Shown piece by piece: positions 1 to 8,510 of a DNA stretch of 16,077 nucleotides (its first letter is position 1; every line of letters begins with the position of its first letter). The notes under the pieces are model-generated. The model did no database searches, was not told the DNA's origin, and worked only from the letters and a program-made list of their open reading frames with translations. The stretch covers positions 1-16,077 of the forward strand of contig JAAZGC010000098.1 in the NCBI GenBank assembly GCA_012511425.1. The letters are read 5' to 3'. The DNA comes from Clostridiales bacterium (GTDB lineage: Bacteria; Bacillota; Clostridia; Oscillospirales; CAG-272). A program made the translations under genes and the position numbers.

Positions 1-774
1 AAGCTGGAGATCCGCGACGGTCTTGCACCGGACGGAAAACTGATTCTTAACGGCAGCGAACCGCTGCTTGCCGGAATTGACGGCGCATACTATGTTTCCT
101 CCCGAGAAGACGACGCGGATGCTTTCCTTCGGATAATCAAATTTAATGATGCCGAGGAAGGAGCAGTTTTCACGCTCAAAGCATCGGACGGCAGGGAATT
201 CAGAGATATTATGATACCCACTCACGGCCGTCACACCGCACTCGACGCATCATATGCTTTCTGCGCCGGACTGCTGTGCGGCATAGATGAAGGCAGCATT
301 CGCAAAGGGCTTTCGGAATACAGCCCTGCGGCGATGAGGCAGAATATATATGAATTCTCCGGCATCACCGTGATAGAAGACTGCTATAACGCTTCACCCG
401 AATCGATGCTCGCCTCGCTTGAAGTGCTGCGCGATATAGCTTCGAAAAAGGGAGGACGGATGTGTGCGGTGCTTGGGAATATGTATGAGCTCGGAAGCTA
501 CTCCTCCGACCTTCACCGCAAAGTCGGCGAAGCGGCGGCGGCTCTGCCGCTGAATCTGCTGATCGCTGTCGGATATGAAGCTCTTGACATCGCAGACAGC
601 GCCGTGGCAGGCGGTTTGTTGTCAGGCTCTGTCTTTCGCTGCAATGACTCGGCGGAAGCCGGAATACTCATGGGAGAAGTTTTGAAGACCGGAGACACGG
701 TGCTCATAAAAGGCAGCCGGGCTATGGAGCTTGAGCGTGCGGCAGAGATTTTCAAAGGCGGTGATATCAAATGA
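1..774 (+). CDS. murF: UDP-MurNAc-tripeptide--D-Ala-D-Ala ligase, 3' part (runs off left edge)
   Basis: Cytoplasmic Mur ligase that adds D-Ala-D-Ala to the UDP-MurNAc-tripeptide, the last soluble step of the peptidoglycan precursor. The frame is open from base 1, so the N-terminal part, including the ATP-binding P-loop, lies outside the window; 257 residues are visible. The visible part begins with KLEIRDGL and LILNGSEPLL, matching the central domain of MurF. It continues with HGRHTALDASYAFCAG, the EDCYNASPESM block (family D-YNANPDSM type), GNMYELG and GSRAMELE, which are the usual C-terminal domain landmarks. An internal ATG at 211 is not the true start because the conserved upstream sequence is in frame. 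The stop overlaps the mraY start as ATGA, so the two are translationally coupled. The family assignment rests on these motifs and on synteny with mraY. Confidence 0.93.
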   Translation, partial: KLEIRDGLAPDGKLILNGSEPLLAGIDGAYYVSSREDDADAFLRIIKFNDAEEGAVFTLKASDGREFRDIMIPTHGRHTALDASYAFCAGLLCGIDEGSIRKGLSEYSPAAMRQNIYEFSGITVIEDCYNASPESMLASLEVLRDIASKKGGRMCAVLGNMYELGSYSSDLHRKVGEAAAALPLNLLIAVGYEALDIADSAVAGGLLSGSVFRCNDSAEAGILMGEVLKTGDTVLIKGSRAMELERAAEIFKGGDIK

Positions 775-1760
775 TACCAGTTGTCCTTTGGCTTTCCGCA
801 TTGCTTATCACTTTTTCGGCTACCGTGCTTATCCTCAGGCGGCTCATCCCATATCTGAAAAGCAAGAAACTCGGGCAGAAAATACTTGACATAGGTCCCC
901 GCTGGCACAAAAGCAAAGAGGGGACGCCGACTATGGGCGGTCTTAGTTTTATCGCCGGATCTGCCATCGCTTTGTCAGCTGTATCGGTTATCGCTTTGGC
1001 AACCGGAAACGGCAGAATACTCCCGCCGCTTCTGATTACTTACCTTATGGCAGCGGCATACGGCCTTGCCGGCTGGTTGGATGACCGAACGAAATTTGCT
1101 CATAACCGAAATGACGGCCTTACCGCGGCACAGAAATATGCCCTGCAGTTCGGCATAGCGATAGCATATATTGCCGCAATGCGCATCTTCGGCTTTATCG
1201 ATACCGTTATTCCGATTCCGTTTTTGGGAAGGGAAGTCGATCTTAACTGGTTTTATTACGTAATTGCGATAATCGCCCTTACCGGCATCAACAACGGAGT
1301 GAATTTCAGCGACGGCCTCGACGGTCTCTGTTCTTCAATTGTTGCGGTCGTGGCAGTATTCTTCACGGCGGCATCAATAAAAGCCGGAGTCGGAGAAGGC
1401 GCCGCTCTTTCCGGGCTTATGCTCGGTTCCGCCCTCGGTTTTCTCGTTTATAACTTTTATCCCGCCCGTGTTTTCATGGGCGACACCGGTTCGCTTTTCT
1501 TCGGCGGCCTTGTCGTCGGCAGCGCTTTTCTGCTCGACAACCTGCTGATCCTTCTTTTAGTAGGAATGATTTATATAATCGAGTGCTTGTCGGTAGTGCT
1601 CCAGGTAGGGTATTTTAAATTGACGCACGGCAAACGCCTCTTCAAAATGGCTCCGATCCACCATCATTTCGAAAAGTGCGGCTGGAGCGAAATAAAGGTA
1701 ACCGCCGTATTTTCCGCTTTTACCGTAGCAACCTGTCTGATAGCCTGGTTCGGACTCTGA
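771..1760 (+). CDS. mraY: Phospho-N-acetylmuramoyl-pentapeptide-transferase (MraY)
   Basis: Integral membrane enzyme that transfers phospho-MurNAc-pentapeptide from UDP to undecaprenyl phosphate, giving lipid I. At 329 residues it has the normal length. Family landmarks are present in order: TPTMGG (residues 52-57), GWLDDRTK with the DD pair at 104-105, NNGVNFSDGLDGL with aspartates 181 and 184, NFYPARVFMGDTGS with D239, and the IHHHFE histidine triplet at 298-300 near the C-terminus. Many hydrophobic segments separate them, as expected for about ten membrane helices. The start at 771 overlaps the murF stop by 4 bp and has AAAGGCGG at 754-761 with a 9-nt spacer. It sits in the cell-wall cluster; many relatives carry murD next, which is missing here. 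Confidence 0.96.
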   Translation: MIPVVLWLSALLITFSATVLILRRLIPYLKSKKLGQKILDIGPRWHKSKEGTPTMGGLSFIAGSAIALSAVSVIALATGNGRILPPLLITYLMAAAYGLAGWLDDRTKFAHNRNDGLTAAQKYALQFGIAIAYIAAMRIFGFIDTVIPIPFLGREVDLNWFYYVIAIIALTGINNGVNFSDGLDGLCSSIVAVVAVFFTAASIKAGVGEGAALSGLMLGSALGFLVYNFYPARVFMGDTGSLFFGGLVVGSAFLLDNLLILLLVGMIYIIECLSVVLQVGYFKLTHGKRLFKMAPIHHHFEKCGWSEIKVTAVFSAFTVATCLIAWFGL

Positions 1761-1786
1761 TGTCCGTTAAAGGCGGTTGGTGAAAA

Positions 1787-3088
1787 ATGAACAGAGATAA
1801 TAATATTGACCGCCGTAACAATATACGGCCACGCCGCCCGCAAGACGTTCAGCCGCCTTCCGGCGGCAGAAAAACCACACCCGCATCCCCGAAAACCGAA
1901 GCCCCGGCGTCTTCAAAGCCGTTGAGCGGAGTCAGAAACGCCTTTATCCGCAGCGGTGATATTGTCAGAATAGAAGGCGGGATCGACCGCCCCATGCTGG
2001 TAATCATACTTGTTCTAATCGGCTACGGACTGATTATGGCGTTCAGCGCAAGTTTTGCCTATTCTCTTGTTAAAACGGGAGACAGCTATTATTTTATAAA
2101 GCGTCAGCTGATAGCAGTTGCACTCGGCTTGGTTGCGATGATAATCCTCATTCGAATGGATTACCGGTCATTAACCAAATTCGTTATTCCCGGAATGCTG
2201 GTTGCGGTATTGCTGCTTGCCATAGTTCCGATAGTCGGAATATCGCAGGGCGTTGCGCAGCGCTGGCTCAGTATCGGCGGCATATCGATACAGCCCTCCG
2301 AGTTCATGAAGATCATGATCATCCTTTTCCTTGCGCTGTATATGGAAAGGTTCGGCAAAAATGTAATCGACTATCAGAATAAGGCCTCATCGCTCCTCTA
2401 CGGTGCTGTGCTTCCTTTCGGAATGCTGCTGGTTGTCTGCGGACTTGTGCTGCTTGAAAAGCATATCTCCGGAACTGCGATTATCTTCACAATCGGTTTT
2501 GCTATAATATTCGTCGGCGGATGCGAGCTTATCTGGATATTGTTCACCGGATTGTTCGGAACAACCGTTCTTGCCATTGTCATACAAAACTGGGATTATG
2601 CGGCAAAAAGAGTCGATACCTGGCTGAACCCCGAAAAATACAGTTCACTTGATGACGTATGGCAGACTCTTCAGGGGCTGAATGCTATCGGTTCCGGGGG
2701 TATTTTCGGTGTCGGGCTCGGAAACAGCCGGCAGAAATATATGTTTGTTTCTCAGCCACAGAACGATTTCATCTTTCCGATCATCTGTGAAGAGCTCGGA
2801 CTGATCGGCGCAGCTTCGGTCATGTTGCTCTTTATCCTGTTTGTCTGGCGCGGCTACAAGATAGCTGCAAGGATGCCGGACACCTTCTCTGCGCTTACGG
2901 TGATAGGAATTACCACGCACATCGGCTTCCAGGCGGCGCTGAATATGCTCGTCGTTACTAACCTTTTCCCGAATACCGGCATTGCGCTGCCTTTCTTTTC
3001 CTGCGGAGGCACCTCGACGGCGATGCAGGTTGCGGAAATGGGGATTCTGCTGTGTATGTCTAAATACACCTATGAGCGGAGAAGCTGA
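1787..3088 (+). CDS. ftsW: SEDS-family septal peptidoglycan polymerase FtsW/SpoVE
   Basis: Membrane glycosyltransferase of the SEDS family (FtsW/RodA/SpoVE) that polymerises lipid II, working with a class B penicillin-binding protein. It has 433 residues. About 68 residues of N-terminal cytoplasmic extension rich in Arg, Asn, Pro and Ser precede the first membrane helix near residue 70. Landmarks: AQRWLSIGG then QPSE (157-172), RVDTWLNPEKYSSLDD (275-290; the loop expected to carry the essential aspartate), WQTLQGLNAIGSGGIFGVGLG (292-312), QNDFIF (325-330), EELGLIGA, and LPFFSCGGTS (401-410). SD is AAAGGCGG at 1769-1776, 26 nt after mraY. FtsW and SpoVE cannot be told apart by sequence alone; position between mraY and murG fits either. 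The disordered basic N-terminus is longer than usual. Confidence 0.93.
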   Translation: MNRDNNIDRRNNIRPRRPQDVQPPSGGRKTTPASPKTEAPASSKPLSGVRNAFIRSGDIVRIEGGIDRPMLVIILVLIGYGLIMAFSASFAYSLVKTGDSYYFIKRQLIAVALGLVAMIILIRMDYRSLTKFVIPGMLVAVLLLAIVPIVGISQGVAQRWLSIGGISIQPSEFMKIMIILFLALYMERFGKNVIDYQNKASSLLYGAVLPFGMLLVVCGLVLLEKHISGTAIIFTIGFAIIFVGGCELIWILFTGLFGTTVLAIVIQNWDYAAKRVDTWLNPEKYSSLDDVWQTLQGLNAIGSGGIFGVGLGNSRQKYMFVSQPQNDFIFPIICEELGLIGAASVMLLFILFVWRGYKIAARMPDTFSALTVIGITTHIGFQAALNMLVVTNLFPNTGIALPFFSCGGTSTAMQVAEMGILLCMSKYTYERRS

Positions 3089-3114
3089 ATAATAAATCAA
3101 AGGCGGCTGTATAT

Positions 3115-4242
3115 ATGAAAATAGTTTTATCCGGAGGAGGCACGGGAGGCCATGTCAACCCCGCGCTTGCGATAGCCGGAACCGTCAAGGCGCACGAACC
3201 GGATTCCGAGATCAGCTATATCGGAACTCCGAAAGGGATAGAGAATAAGCTGGTACCTCTTGCCGGTTATCCTCTTTACCATGTCGAAATACAGGGACTT
3301 AAGCGCAGCATATCCCTGTCAAACCTTAAAACCGCATGGCTTACTCTTACTTCGGTAAACAAAGCCAAAAAGCTGCTTTTGCAGATCGGTCCCGATGTGG
3401 TAGTCGGAACCGGCGGTTATGCCTGCTGGCCGGTGGTAAAAGCTGCGGGTGAGCTTGGCATCCCGACTGCGCTTCACGAATCCAATGCCATACCCGGTTT
3501 CGCGGTCAAAATGCTTGAAAAAGATGTAAATCGCATCTTCATCAATTTTGAAGAGACAAAAAAAGCCTTAAAGCACCCCGAAAAGGCGGAACGGGTCGGT
3601 AATCCGATGCGCGGAGCTTTCGAGATGCAGGACAGGAAAGCAGCAAGACGGGAGCTGGGAATTGCCGGCGACACCGTCTGCATACTTTCATACGGCGGCT
3701 CTATGGGCGCCGAACAGGTGAATAACGAGATCCTTGCCGTGATGAGGGACTATACATCAAAAGAGCCGAATGTAAGGCATCTTCACGCTACAGGCGCCAT
3801 AGAATGGCCGATTGCTTCCGTACAATTCAATGATATGGGGCTGGATAAATTTCCGAACCTAAGTCTCGTCGAATATATTTACAATATGCCTCGGGAAATG
3901 GCAGCTGCGGATATAGTAATCTGCCGCGCCGGTGCGATGACACTTTCCGAACTTGCCCTTATGAAAAAAGCCTGTATCCTTATACCGTCGCCGAATGTTG
4001 CGGACAACCATCAGTATAAGAACGCAAAGGTGCTCGCCGATAAAGGAGCAGCGCTTGTGTTTCAGGAAAGCGAATTGACGGAAGGGAAGCTTGCCCAAGC
4101 CATTCGCTCTCTTGCATCCGATCCGGGGCAGAGAGAAAAGATGGCGGACAACATATCGCAGTTTGCCGTAAACGACGCCTCCGAAAGAATATATGCAGGG
4201 CTTTCGGAACTTATAAACAAAACTGATTTCCAAAAGCCTTGA
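3115..4242 (+). CDS. murG: UDP-GlcNAc:lipid I N-acetylglucosaminyltransferase (MurG)
   Basis: Peripheral GT-B glycosyltransferase on the inner membrane face that adds GlcNAc to lipid I to make lipid II. At 375 residues it is close to the family norm. Visible motifs: GGGTGGHVNPALA at 7-19 (glycine-rich loop 1), VVVGTGGYACWP at 96-106, HESNAIPG at 121-128, SYGGSMGA at 192-199 (donor-domain glycine loop), ICRAGAMTLSE at 269-279, and PSPNVADNHQYKNA at 291-304, matching the UDP-GlcNAc site. SD is AAAGGCGG at 3099-3106 with an 8-nt spacer, 26 nt downstream of ftsW, the same spacing and the same SD octamer as at ftsW. It is part of the same operon, followed 24 nt later by ftsQ. Confidence 0.96.
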   Translation: MKIVLSGGGTGGHVNPALAIAGTVKAHEPDSEISYIGTPKGIENKLVPLAGYPLYHVEIQGLKRSISLSNLKTAWLTLTSVNKAKKLLLQIGPDVVVGTGGYACWPVVKAAGELGIPTALHESNAIPGFAVKMLEKDVNRIFINFEETKKALKHPEKAERVGNPMRGAFEMQDRKAARRELGIAGDTVCILSYGGSMGAEQVNNEILAVMRDYTSKEPNVRHLHATGAIEWPIASVQFNDMGLDKFPNLSLVEYIYNMPREMAAADIVICRAGAMTLSELALMKKACILIPSPNVADNHQYKNAKVLADKGAALVFQESELTEGKLAQAIRSLASDPGQREKMADNISQFAVNDASERIYAGLSELINKTDFQKP

Positions 4243-4266
4243 ATTTATCGGAGAGGAGGCTGCCGC

Positions 4267-5112
4267 ATGGAAAAAGTCGAACTCGGAGACCGGGTTCTCA
4301 GGGAAAATTTTGAAAAAGCCGGACGCAAAAAGATCCGCGACCGCGTAAAAGAACTGATACTTTTCTCGGCAATGACCGTTGCCGTGCTGTCTCTTCTCAT
4401 ATCCTTGACATATTTTTTGCTTTTCAGGATAAAATCGGTTTCGGTCGAAGGAAGCGCCCTTTATTCCAATGACGATATAGCCGCCTCGGTATTAGGAAGA
4501 TATCAGGGAGCGAGCATTTTCGGACTTGATTCGGATAATATCGCATATCAGCTCAAGCTGACCTATCCTTATCTGAAAAATATCAGGATAGGAAAGATAT
4601 TCCCCTCCACCCTGACACTTAAGGTAGAAGATGATTCCGGAGCGTATTATACCGAAATAGCCGGAAAATACTTTGTTCTGTCCCATAAGCTGAGATTGCT
4701 TGAATGTGTTGAGCGGGAATCGGATCTCGATTACAGAGGACTTTGTCATGTAACTCTGCCGCCCGTAGCATATGCCGTTACCGGAACCGAAGTCGTTTTT
4801 AAGCGAAAAAGTGATTTTGAAAACGTCGGCAAGGTAATAGAGACTCTGTATGGGTCGAATATGTCAATGCTGATCTCTTCGATCAACATGAACGACAAAT
4901 TCGATATGTTCTTTATATATAACCATCAGTACCGCATCGAATTCGGAAAAAGCGAAAATCTCGATGTCAAGCTCGAGCTTGTGCGGAAAATAATAGATAC
5001 TTTCGAAGATGAATTCAGCACCGACAAGCTGAAAGGCACGGTTAATGTCAGCGATATAACCCAGGGTTTTGTTATTTTCGACAACAATGTCAGACTGAGC
5101 GGAAGAAAATAA
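4267..5112 (+). CDS. ftsQ: Cell division protein FtsQ/DivIB (POTRA domain)
   Basis: Bitopic divisome protein that bridges septal PG synthase and other late division proteins. It has 281 residues. There is a charged cytoplasmic N-terminus of about 35 residues, one membrane helix near residues 36-56, then an extracytoplasmic POTRA-type domain beginning at FRIKSVSVEGSALYSNDDI. This is followed by the typical helix and YPYLKNIRIGKIFPSTLTLKVED stretch. Sequence conservation in this family is low; the call rests on topology, the POTRA pattern and position after murG. SD is AGGAGG at 4254-4259, spacer 7 nt. In Gram-positives this position is usually named divIB. No transcription terminator is obvious after the stop; the 322-bp gap to ftsZ contains a possible separate promoter. 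Confidence 0.88.
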   Translation: MEKVELGDRVLRENFEKAGRKKIRDRVKELILFSAMTVAVLSLLISLTYFLLFRIKSVSVEGSALYSNDDIAASVLGRYQGASIFGLDSDNIAYQLKLTYPYLKNIRIGKIFPSTLTLKVEDDSGAYYTEIAGKYFVLSHKLRLLECVERESDLDYRGLCHVTLPPVAYAVTGTEVVFKRKSDFENVGKVIETLYGSNMSMLISSINMNDKFDMFFIYNHQYRIEFGKSENLDVKLELVRKIIDTFEDEFSTDKLKGTVNVSDITQGFVIFDNNVRLSGRK

Positions 5113-5434
5113 TATAAAGAGGCGAAAAGTCGGAAAAACAGCCTAAACAACCCGTTCGTTTGTTAAAATATTATAAACTTTATCAAAACCTCTTGCAAAA
5201 ATGCGAAAAAAAAGGTATCATATTATAAGTATAATCAGTAAAGGTATAAATGCGCGAACCGTTGAGCAAGCGCACATGCGGAGATCGGTTTCGAAGCGGA
5301 ATATCATAAAAACGCATAAAAAATGTCGATTTGGTATGCTGTTTTTTTGAAATGGTTTCAACACAAGGTTATTAATATATTCGACGTCCGTCATATTATC
5401 CGGGCGTATTTAAATATCGCGGGAGGTAACGCAG
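5113..5434 (+). promoter_or_regulatory. 322-bp ftsQ-ftsZ intergenic region with candidate promoter and palindrome
   Basis: There is no convincing ORF in this gap. A candidate vegetative promoter is TTGCAA (5193-5198), 17-nt spacer, TATCAT (5216-5221); a second TATAAT lies at 5230-5235 without a good -35. A 15-bp inverted repeat TTGAAA-TGG-TTTCAA spans 5347-5361, preceded by a run of seven T, and could be an operator. The ftsZ SD is GGGAGGT at 5421-5427. Many Firmicutes carry ftsA directly before ftsZ; here this spacer takes its place. The promoter is inferred from spacing and motif match only. Confidence 0.5.
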
Positions 5435-6655
5435 ATGCCATTCGAGTTTGATGAGAGAGTAGATAGCGGAGTTATTATAAAAGTAATCGGAGTTGGCGGC
5501 GGCGGCTGCAATGCGGTCAACCATATGATAGAGTGCAATGTCCAGGGTGTCGAGTTCATTGCCATAAACACAGACAAACAGGCACTCAATCAGAATAACG
5601 CTCAGGTTAAAATCCCGATAGGAGAAAAGATAACCAAAGGTCACGGCGCCGGTGCAAATCCCGATATCGGCGTAAGAGCGGCGGAAGAAAGCTCCGAAGA
5701 AATCACCAACGCGCTCAAAGGCGCGGAAATGTGCTTTATTACAGCGGGAATGGGCGGAGGAACCGGAACCGGAGCCGCACCCGTGGTCGCAAAGATAGCA
5801 AAAGACCTTGATATACTTACGGTGGGAATCGTTACAAAGCCTTTCAGCTTTGAAGGTCAGCGCCGTATGCGCACCGCGGAAGCCGGCATTGAAAATTTCA
5901 GTTCGATCGTTGACTCGCTTATAATAATCCCCAACGATCGTTTAAAGCAGATTTCCGAAAAGCGGATAACGCTGAAAAATGCCTTTGCGGAAGCCGACGA
6001 TGTCCTTCGCCGCGGCGTTCAGTCGATTTCCGAGCTTATTAATGTTCCCGGATATATAAACCTTGACTTTGCCGATGTAACCGCTATAATGCAAGACGGC
6101 GGATTTGCCCATATGGGTATCGGCAGCGCGGAAGGCAAAGACAAAGCAACAGAAGCGGCAAAAGGCGCTATTTCCAGCCCGCTGCTTGAAACCTCGATCA
6201 GTGGTGCCATGGGCGTTATCGTCAATATTACCGCGTCTCCGGATATCGGACTCGACGAAGCCGAAGCAGCCTCATCTTTTATCACCGACGAATCATCACC
6301 TGACGCTCAGGTCATTTACGGCGTTGCGTTTGACAATACCCTTGAAGACCGTATGCTTGTTACTGTTATTGCAACCGGTTTCAGTGCCGCACAAAAGAGC
6401 GACGGAGATGGCGAAAAGAAAGTAGAAGCCCGCAAGGAAGCTGTTGCTCCCGCAACCGGAGCAACCCGCCCGTCAAGCGAGAGACAGCCTTTTTATAAAG
6501 CCGACGAACCGGCAAAAGCCGAAGCGGATACAAAAACCGAAGAAACACAGACGGCTCCGGAACCCAAAACCGAGTCTTTCATCTCGGATGACGACTTCAA
6601 TGATATAATGAATATTATGAAGAACTCCCGCCGTCAGCAGAACGATCGCAGATAA
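5435..6655 (+). CDS. ftsZ: Cell division protein FtsZ
   Basis: Tubulin-like GTPase that polymerises into the Z-ring and directs septum formation. It has 406 residues. The N-terminal GTPase core begins IIKVIGVGGGGCNAVNHM; the tubulin signature GGGTGTG is at 107-113; the T7 synergy loop NLDFAD is at 209-214 with its catalytic aspartates. The core ends around VTVIATGF. A variable linker of roughly 60 residues, rich in Glu, Ala, Lys and Pro, follows. The C-terminal tail (380-406) reads ESFISDDDFNDIMNIMKN then a basic end, and lacks the proline-containing D-I-P-x-F-L type core typical of the FtsA/SepF-binding peptide. SD GGGAGGT at 5421-5427, spacer 7 nt. Twelve of its 14 Gln codons are CAG. An intrinsic terminator follows 18 nt after the stop. 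Confidence 0.98.
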   Translation: MPFEFDERVDSGVIIKVIGVGGGGCNAVNHMIECNVQGVEFIAINTDKQALNQNNAQVKIPIGEKITKGHGAGANPDIGVRAAEESSEEITNALKGAEMCFITAGMGGGTGTGAAPVVAKIAKDLDILTVGIVTKPFSFEGQRRMRTAEAGIENFSSIVDSLIIIPNDRLKQISEKRITLKNAFAEADDVLRRGVQSISELINVPGYINLDFADVTAIMQDGGFAHMGIGSAEGKDKATEAAKGAISSPLLETSISGAMGVIVNITASPDIGLDEAEAASSFITDESSPDAQVIYGVAFDNTLEDRMLVTVIATGFSAAQKSDGDGEKKVEARKEAVAPATGATRPSSERQPFYKADEPAKAEADTKTEETQTAPEPKTESFISDDDFNDIMNIMKNSRRQQNDRR

Positions 6656-6672
6656 AGACAATTATTATTGAG

Positions 6673-6697
6673 GCGGATCTTCACGATCCGCTTTTTT
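6673..6697 (+). terminator. Intrinsic terminator after ftsZ
   Basis: A perfect 7-bp stem GCGGATC (6673-6679) / GATCCGC (6685-6691) with a 5-nt loop is followed directly by six T (6692-6697). It lies 18 nt after the ftsZ stop, so it closes the division cluster and separates it from the ABC exporter gene. Confidence 0.92.
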
Positions 6698-6734
6698 GCC
6701 GTGATGCGGTTCGAAATATACGATATCAACTTAA

Positions 6735-6756
6735 TACGGCGGATTATTCCGCCGTA
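6735..6756 (+). promoter_or_regulatory. Perfect hairpin directly upstream of the ABC exporter start
   Basis: Nine-base-pair inverted repeat TACGGCGGA (6735-6743) / TCCGCCGTA (6748-6756) with a TTAT loop, ending 5 nt before the first start codon. No T-run follows, so it is not a standard terminator. The only purine-rich SD-like sequence nearby (GGCGGA) is inside the 5' stem arm, so the structure could limit ribosome access, or act as an operator. Function is inferred. Confidence 0.6.
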
Positions 6757-6761
6757 CATTT

Positions 6762-8504
6762 ATGCTTATGAAAGACAGAATATACATAAAACGCTTTATC
6801 CAGTATTATAAGCCCCACAGGAAGATGTTTTTCCTTGACATGGGTGCCTCGCTTGTGCTTGCCGTCTGCGATCTGTTCTATCCCATGCTGACAAGAGAGG
6901 TGCTTAATGTCTATGTTCCGAACAGAATGATAAATATGGTTGTCGTGACTGCAGCGTTTTTGCTCTGCATTTATCTTGTAAAACTCGGAATGAACTATTT
7001 CACACAGTATTACGGCCATGTTATCGGCGTTAAGATGCAGGCACGGATGAGGCAGGAAATTTTCGACCGGCTCCAGAGAATGCCGCTGAAATATTTCGAC
7101 GACAACAAAACCGGTGCCATAATGTCGAGAATAACTAACGACCTTTTTGCGGTTTCTGAACTCGCGCATCACGGTCCGGAGGATCTTTTTATCTCGGCGG
7201 TGCTTCTGGTAGGGGCGTTCATCCTTATGGCTTCGGTAAATCTGACAATGACGCTGATTATATTTTGCCAGATACCGATAATGATAATCTTTACTTTAAA
7301 AAAGCGTCTTAAGCTAAGCGCAGCGTTCACGAAGAATCACGAGGAACTTGCGGTTATCAACGCCCAGCTCGAAAACAGCATATCGGGAATCAGAGTTTCA
7401 AAAGCCTTCACAAATAAAAGCTACGAAAACGACCAATTCGAAGCCGGCAATTCGGCATTCGTGAAGGCCAGGTCCGCAGCTTATAAGGTGATGGGCGAAT
7501 TCGGCGCCGGAAATGCGTTCATCGCCGATTTCCTCTATATTTCGGTGCTCCTGACCGGCGGTATCTTTACCTATCTCGGCAAGATCAATCTCGGTGACTA
7601 CACAGCCTTCGTGCTTTATGTCGGAGTCTTTCTTAACCCGATCAGAAGAATAGTCGGCTTTATCGAACAGCTGCAGGAAGGTATGTCAGGATTCAAGCGC
7701 TTCTGTGAGATTATGGATCTTCCGGTGGAGGAAGATTCTCCCGACGCTGTTGAACTAAAAGATGTCAAAGGCGAGATCGTATTCAACGATGTCAGCTTTT
7801 CTTACGGTGATGGGAAAGCGCAGGTGCTCAGCGGGATATCTTTCGATATTCCGGAGGGAGAGACAGTCGCGCTAGTCGGTCCTTCCGGAGGCGGGAAAAC
7901 TACAATATGTAACCTTATCCCCCGCCTTTACGAGATAAACAGCGGCTCAATCACTATCGACGGCATGGATATCAGGGATGTAACCCGCGAATCTCTCAGG
8001 GATTCGATAGGAATCGTGGCTCAGGATATCTTTCTCTTTGACGGAACGGTATTTGACAATATCGCCTACGGCAGCCCCGGCGCTTCCCGCGAGGATGTCA
8101 AAAAAGCGGCTAAGTTTGCCAATATCCATGACTATATCATGACTCTGCCCGAAGGATATGATCATCTTGTCGGAGAGCGGGGTGTCAAGCTTTCCGGCGG
8201 TCAGAAACAGCGTATATCCATTGCCCGTGTATTCCTTAAAGACCCTCCGGTGCTTATCCTCGACGAGGCGACATCGTCGCTTGACAACGCAACCGAGATG
8301 CTGATCCAGCAATCGCTCGACGAGCTTTGCCGCGGCCGCACGACGATTATCGTCGCTCACCGCCTTTCCACCATAAAGCACGCCTCTAAAATAATAGTTA
8401 TAGACGACGACGGCATCAGAGAGCAGGGAACCCACGCCCGGCTGATGGATTTAAACGGAATTTATGCCGAGTTGTATAAATATCAGTTTCGAGACACAGA
8501 ATAA
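6762..8504 (+). CDS. ABC exporter half-transporter (MsbA/LmrA-like; TMD fused to NBD)
   Basis: Type IV ABC exporter subunit: an N-terminal six-helix membrane domain (about residues 20-320) fused to an ATPase domain (about 335-580). It has 580 residues. ATPase motifs are complete: Walker A GPSGGGKTT (373-381), Q-loop VAQDIFLFDGT, signature LSGGQKQR (477-484), Walker B LILDE with D501 and catalytic E502, D-loop SSLD, and switch histidine AHRLST (H533). As a single gene with an intact NBD it could act as a homodimer, or pair with a half-transporter elsewhere. The substrate (lipid, drug or peptide) cannot be told. Two start codons, ATG at 6762 and 6768, are possible; neither has an SD at normal distance and a strong hairpin lies just before them. 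It is flanked by terminators on both sides, so probably monocistronic. Confidence 0.92.
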   Translation: MLMKDRIYIKRFIQYYKPHRKMFFLDMGASLVLAVCDLFYPMLTREVLNVYVPNRMINMVVVTAAFLLCIYLVKLGMNYFTQYYGHVIGVKMQARMRQEIFDRLQRMPLKYFDDNKTGAIMSRITNDLFAVSELAHHGPEDLFISAVLLVGAFILMASVNLTMTLIIFCQIPIMIIFTLKKRLKLSAAFTKNHEELAVINAQLENSISGIRVSKAFTNKSYENDQFEAGNSAFVKARSAAYKVMGEFGAGNAFIADFLYISVLLTGGIFTYLGKINLGDYTAFVLYVGVFLNPIRRIVGFIEQLQEGMSGFKRFCEIMDLPVEEDSPDAVELKDVKGEIVFNDVSFSYGDGKAQVLSGISFDIPEGETVALVGPSGGGKTTICNLIPRLYEINSGSITIDGMDIRDVTRESLRDSIGIVAQDIFLFDGTVFDNIAYGSPGASREDVKKAAKFANIHDYIMTLPEGYDHLVGERGVKLSGGQKQRISIARVFLKDPPVLILDEATSSLDNATEMLIQQSLDELCRGRTTIIVAHRLSTIKHASKIIVIDDDGIREQGTHARLMDLNGIYAELYKYQFRDTE

Positions 8505-8510
8505 TAACAG

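Noticed and set aside
5147..5167. Terminator after ftsQ (AACAA/TTGTT pairing)
   Set aside because: Five weak base pairs and no T-run.
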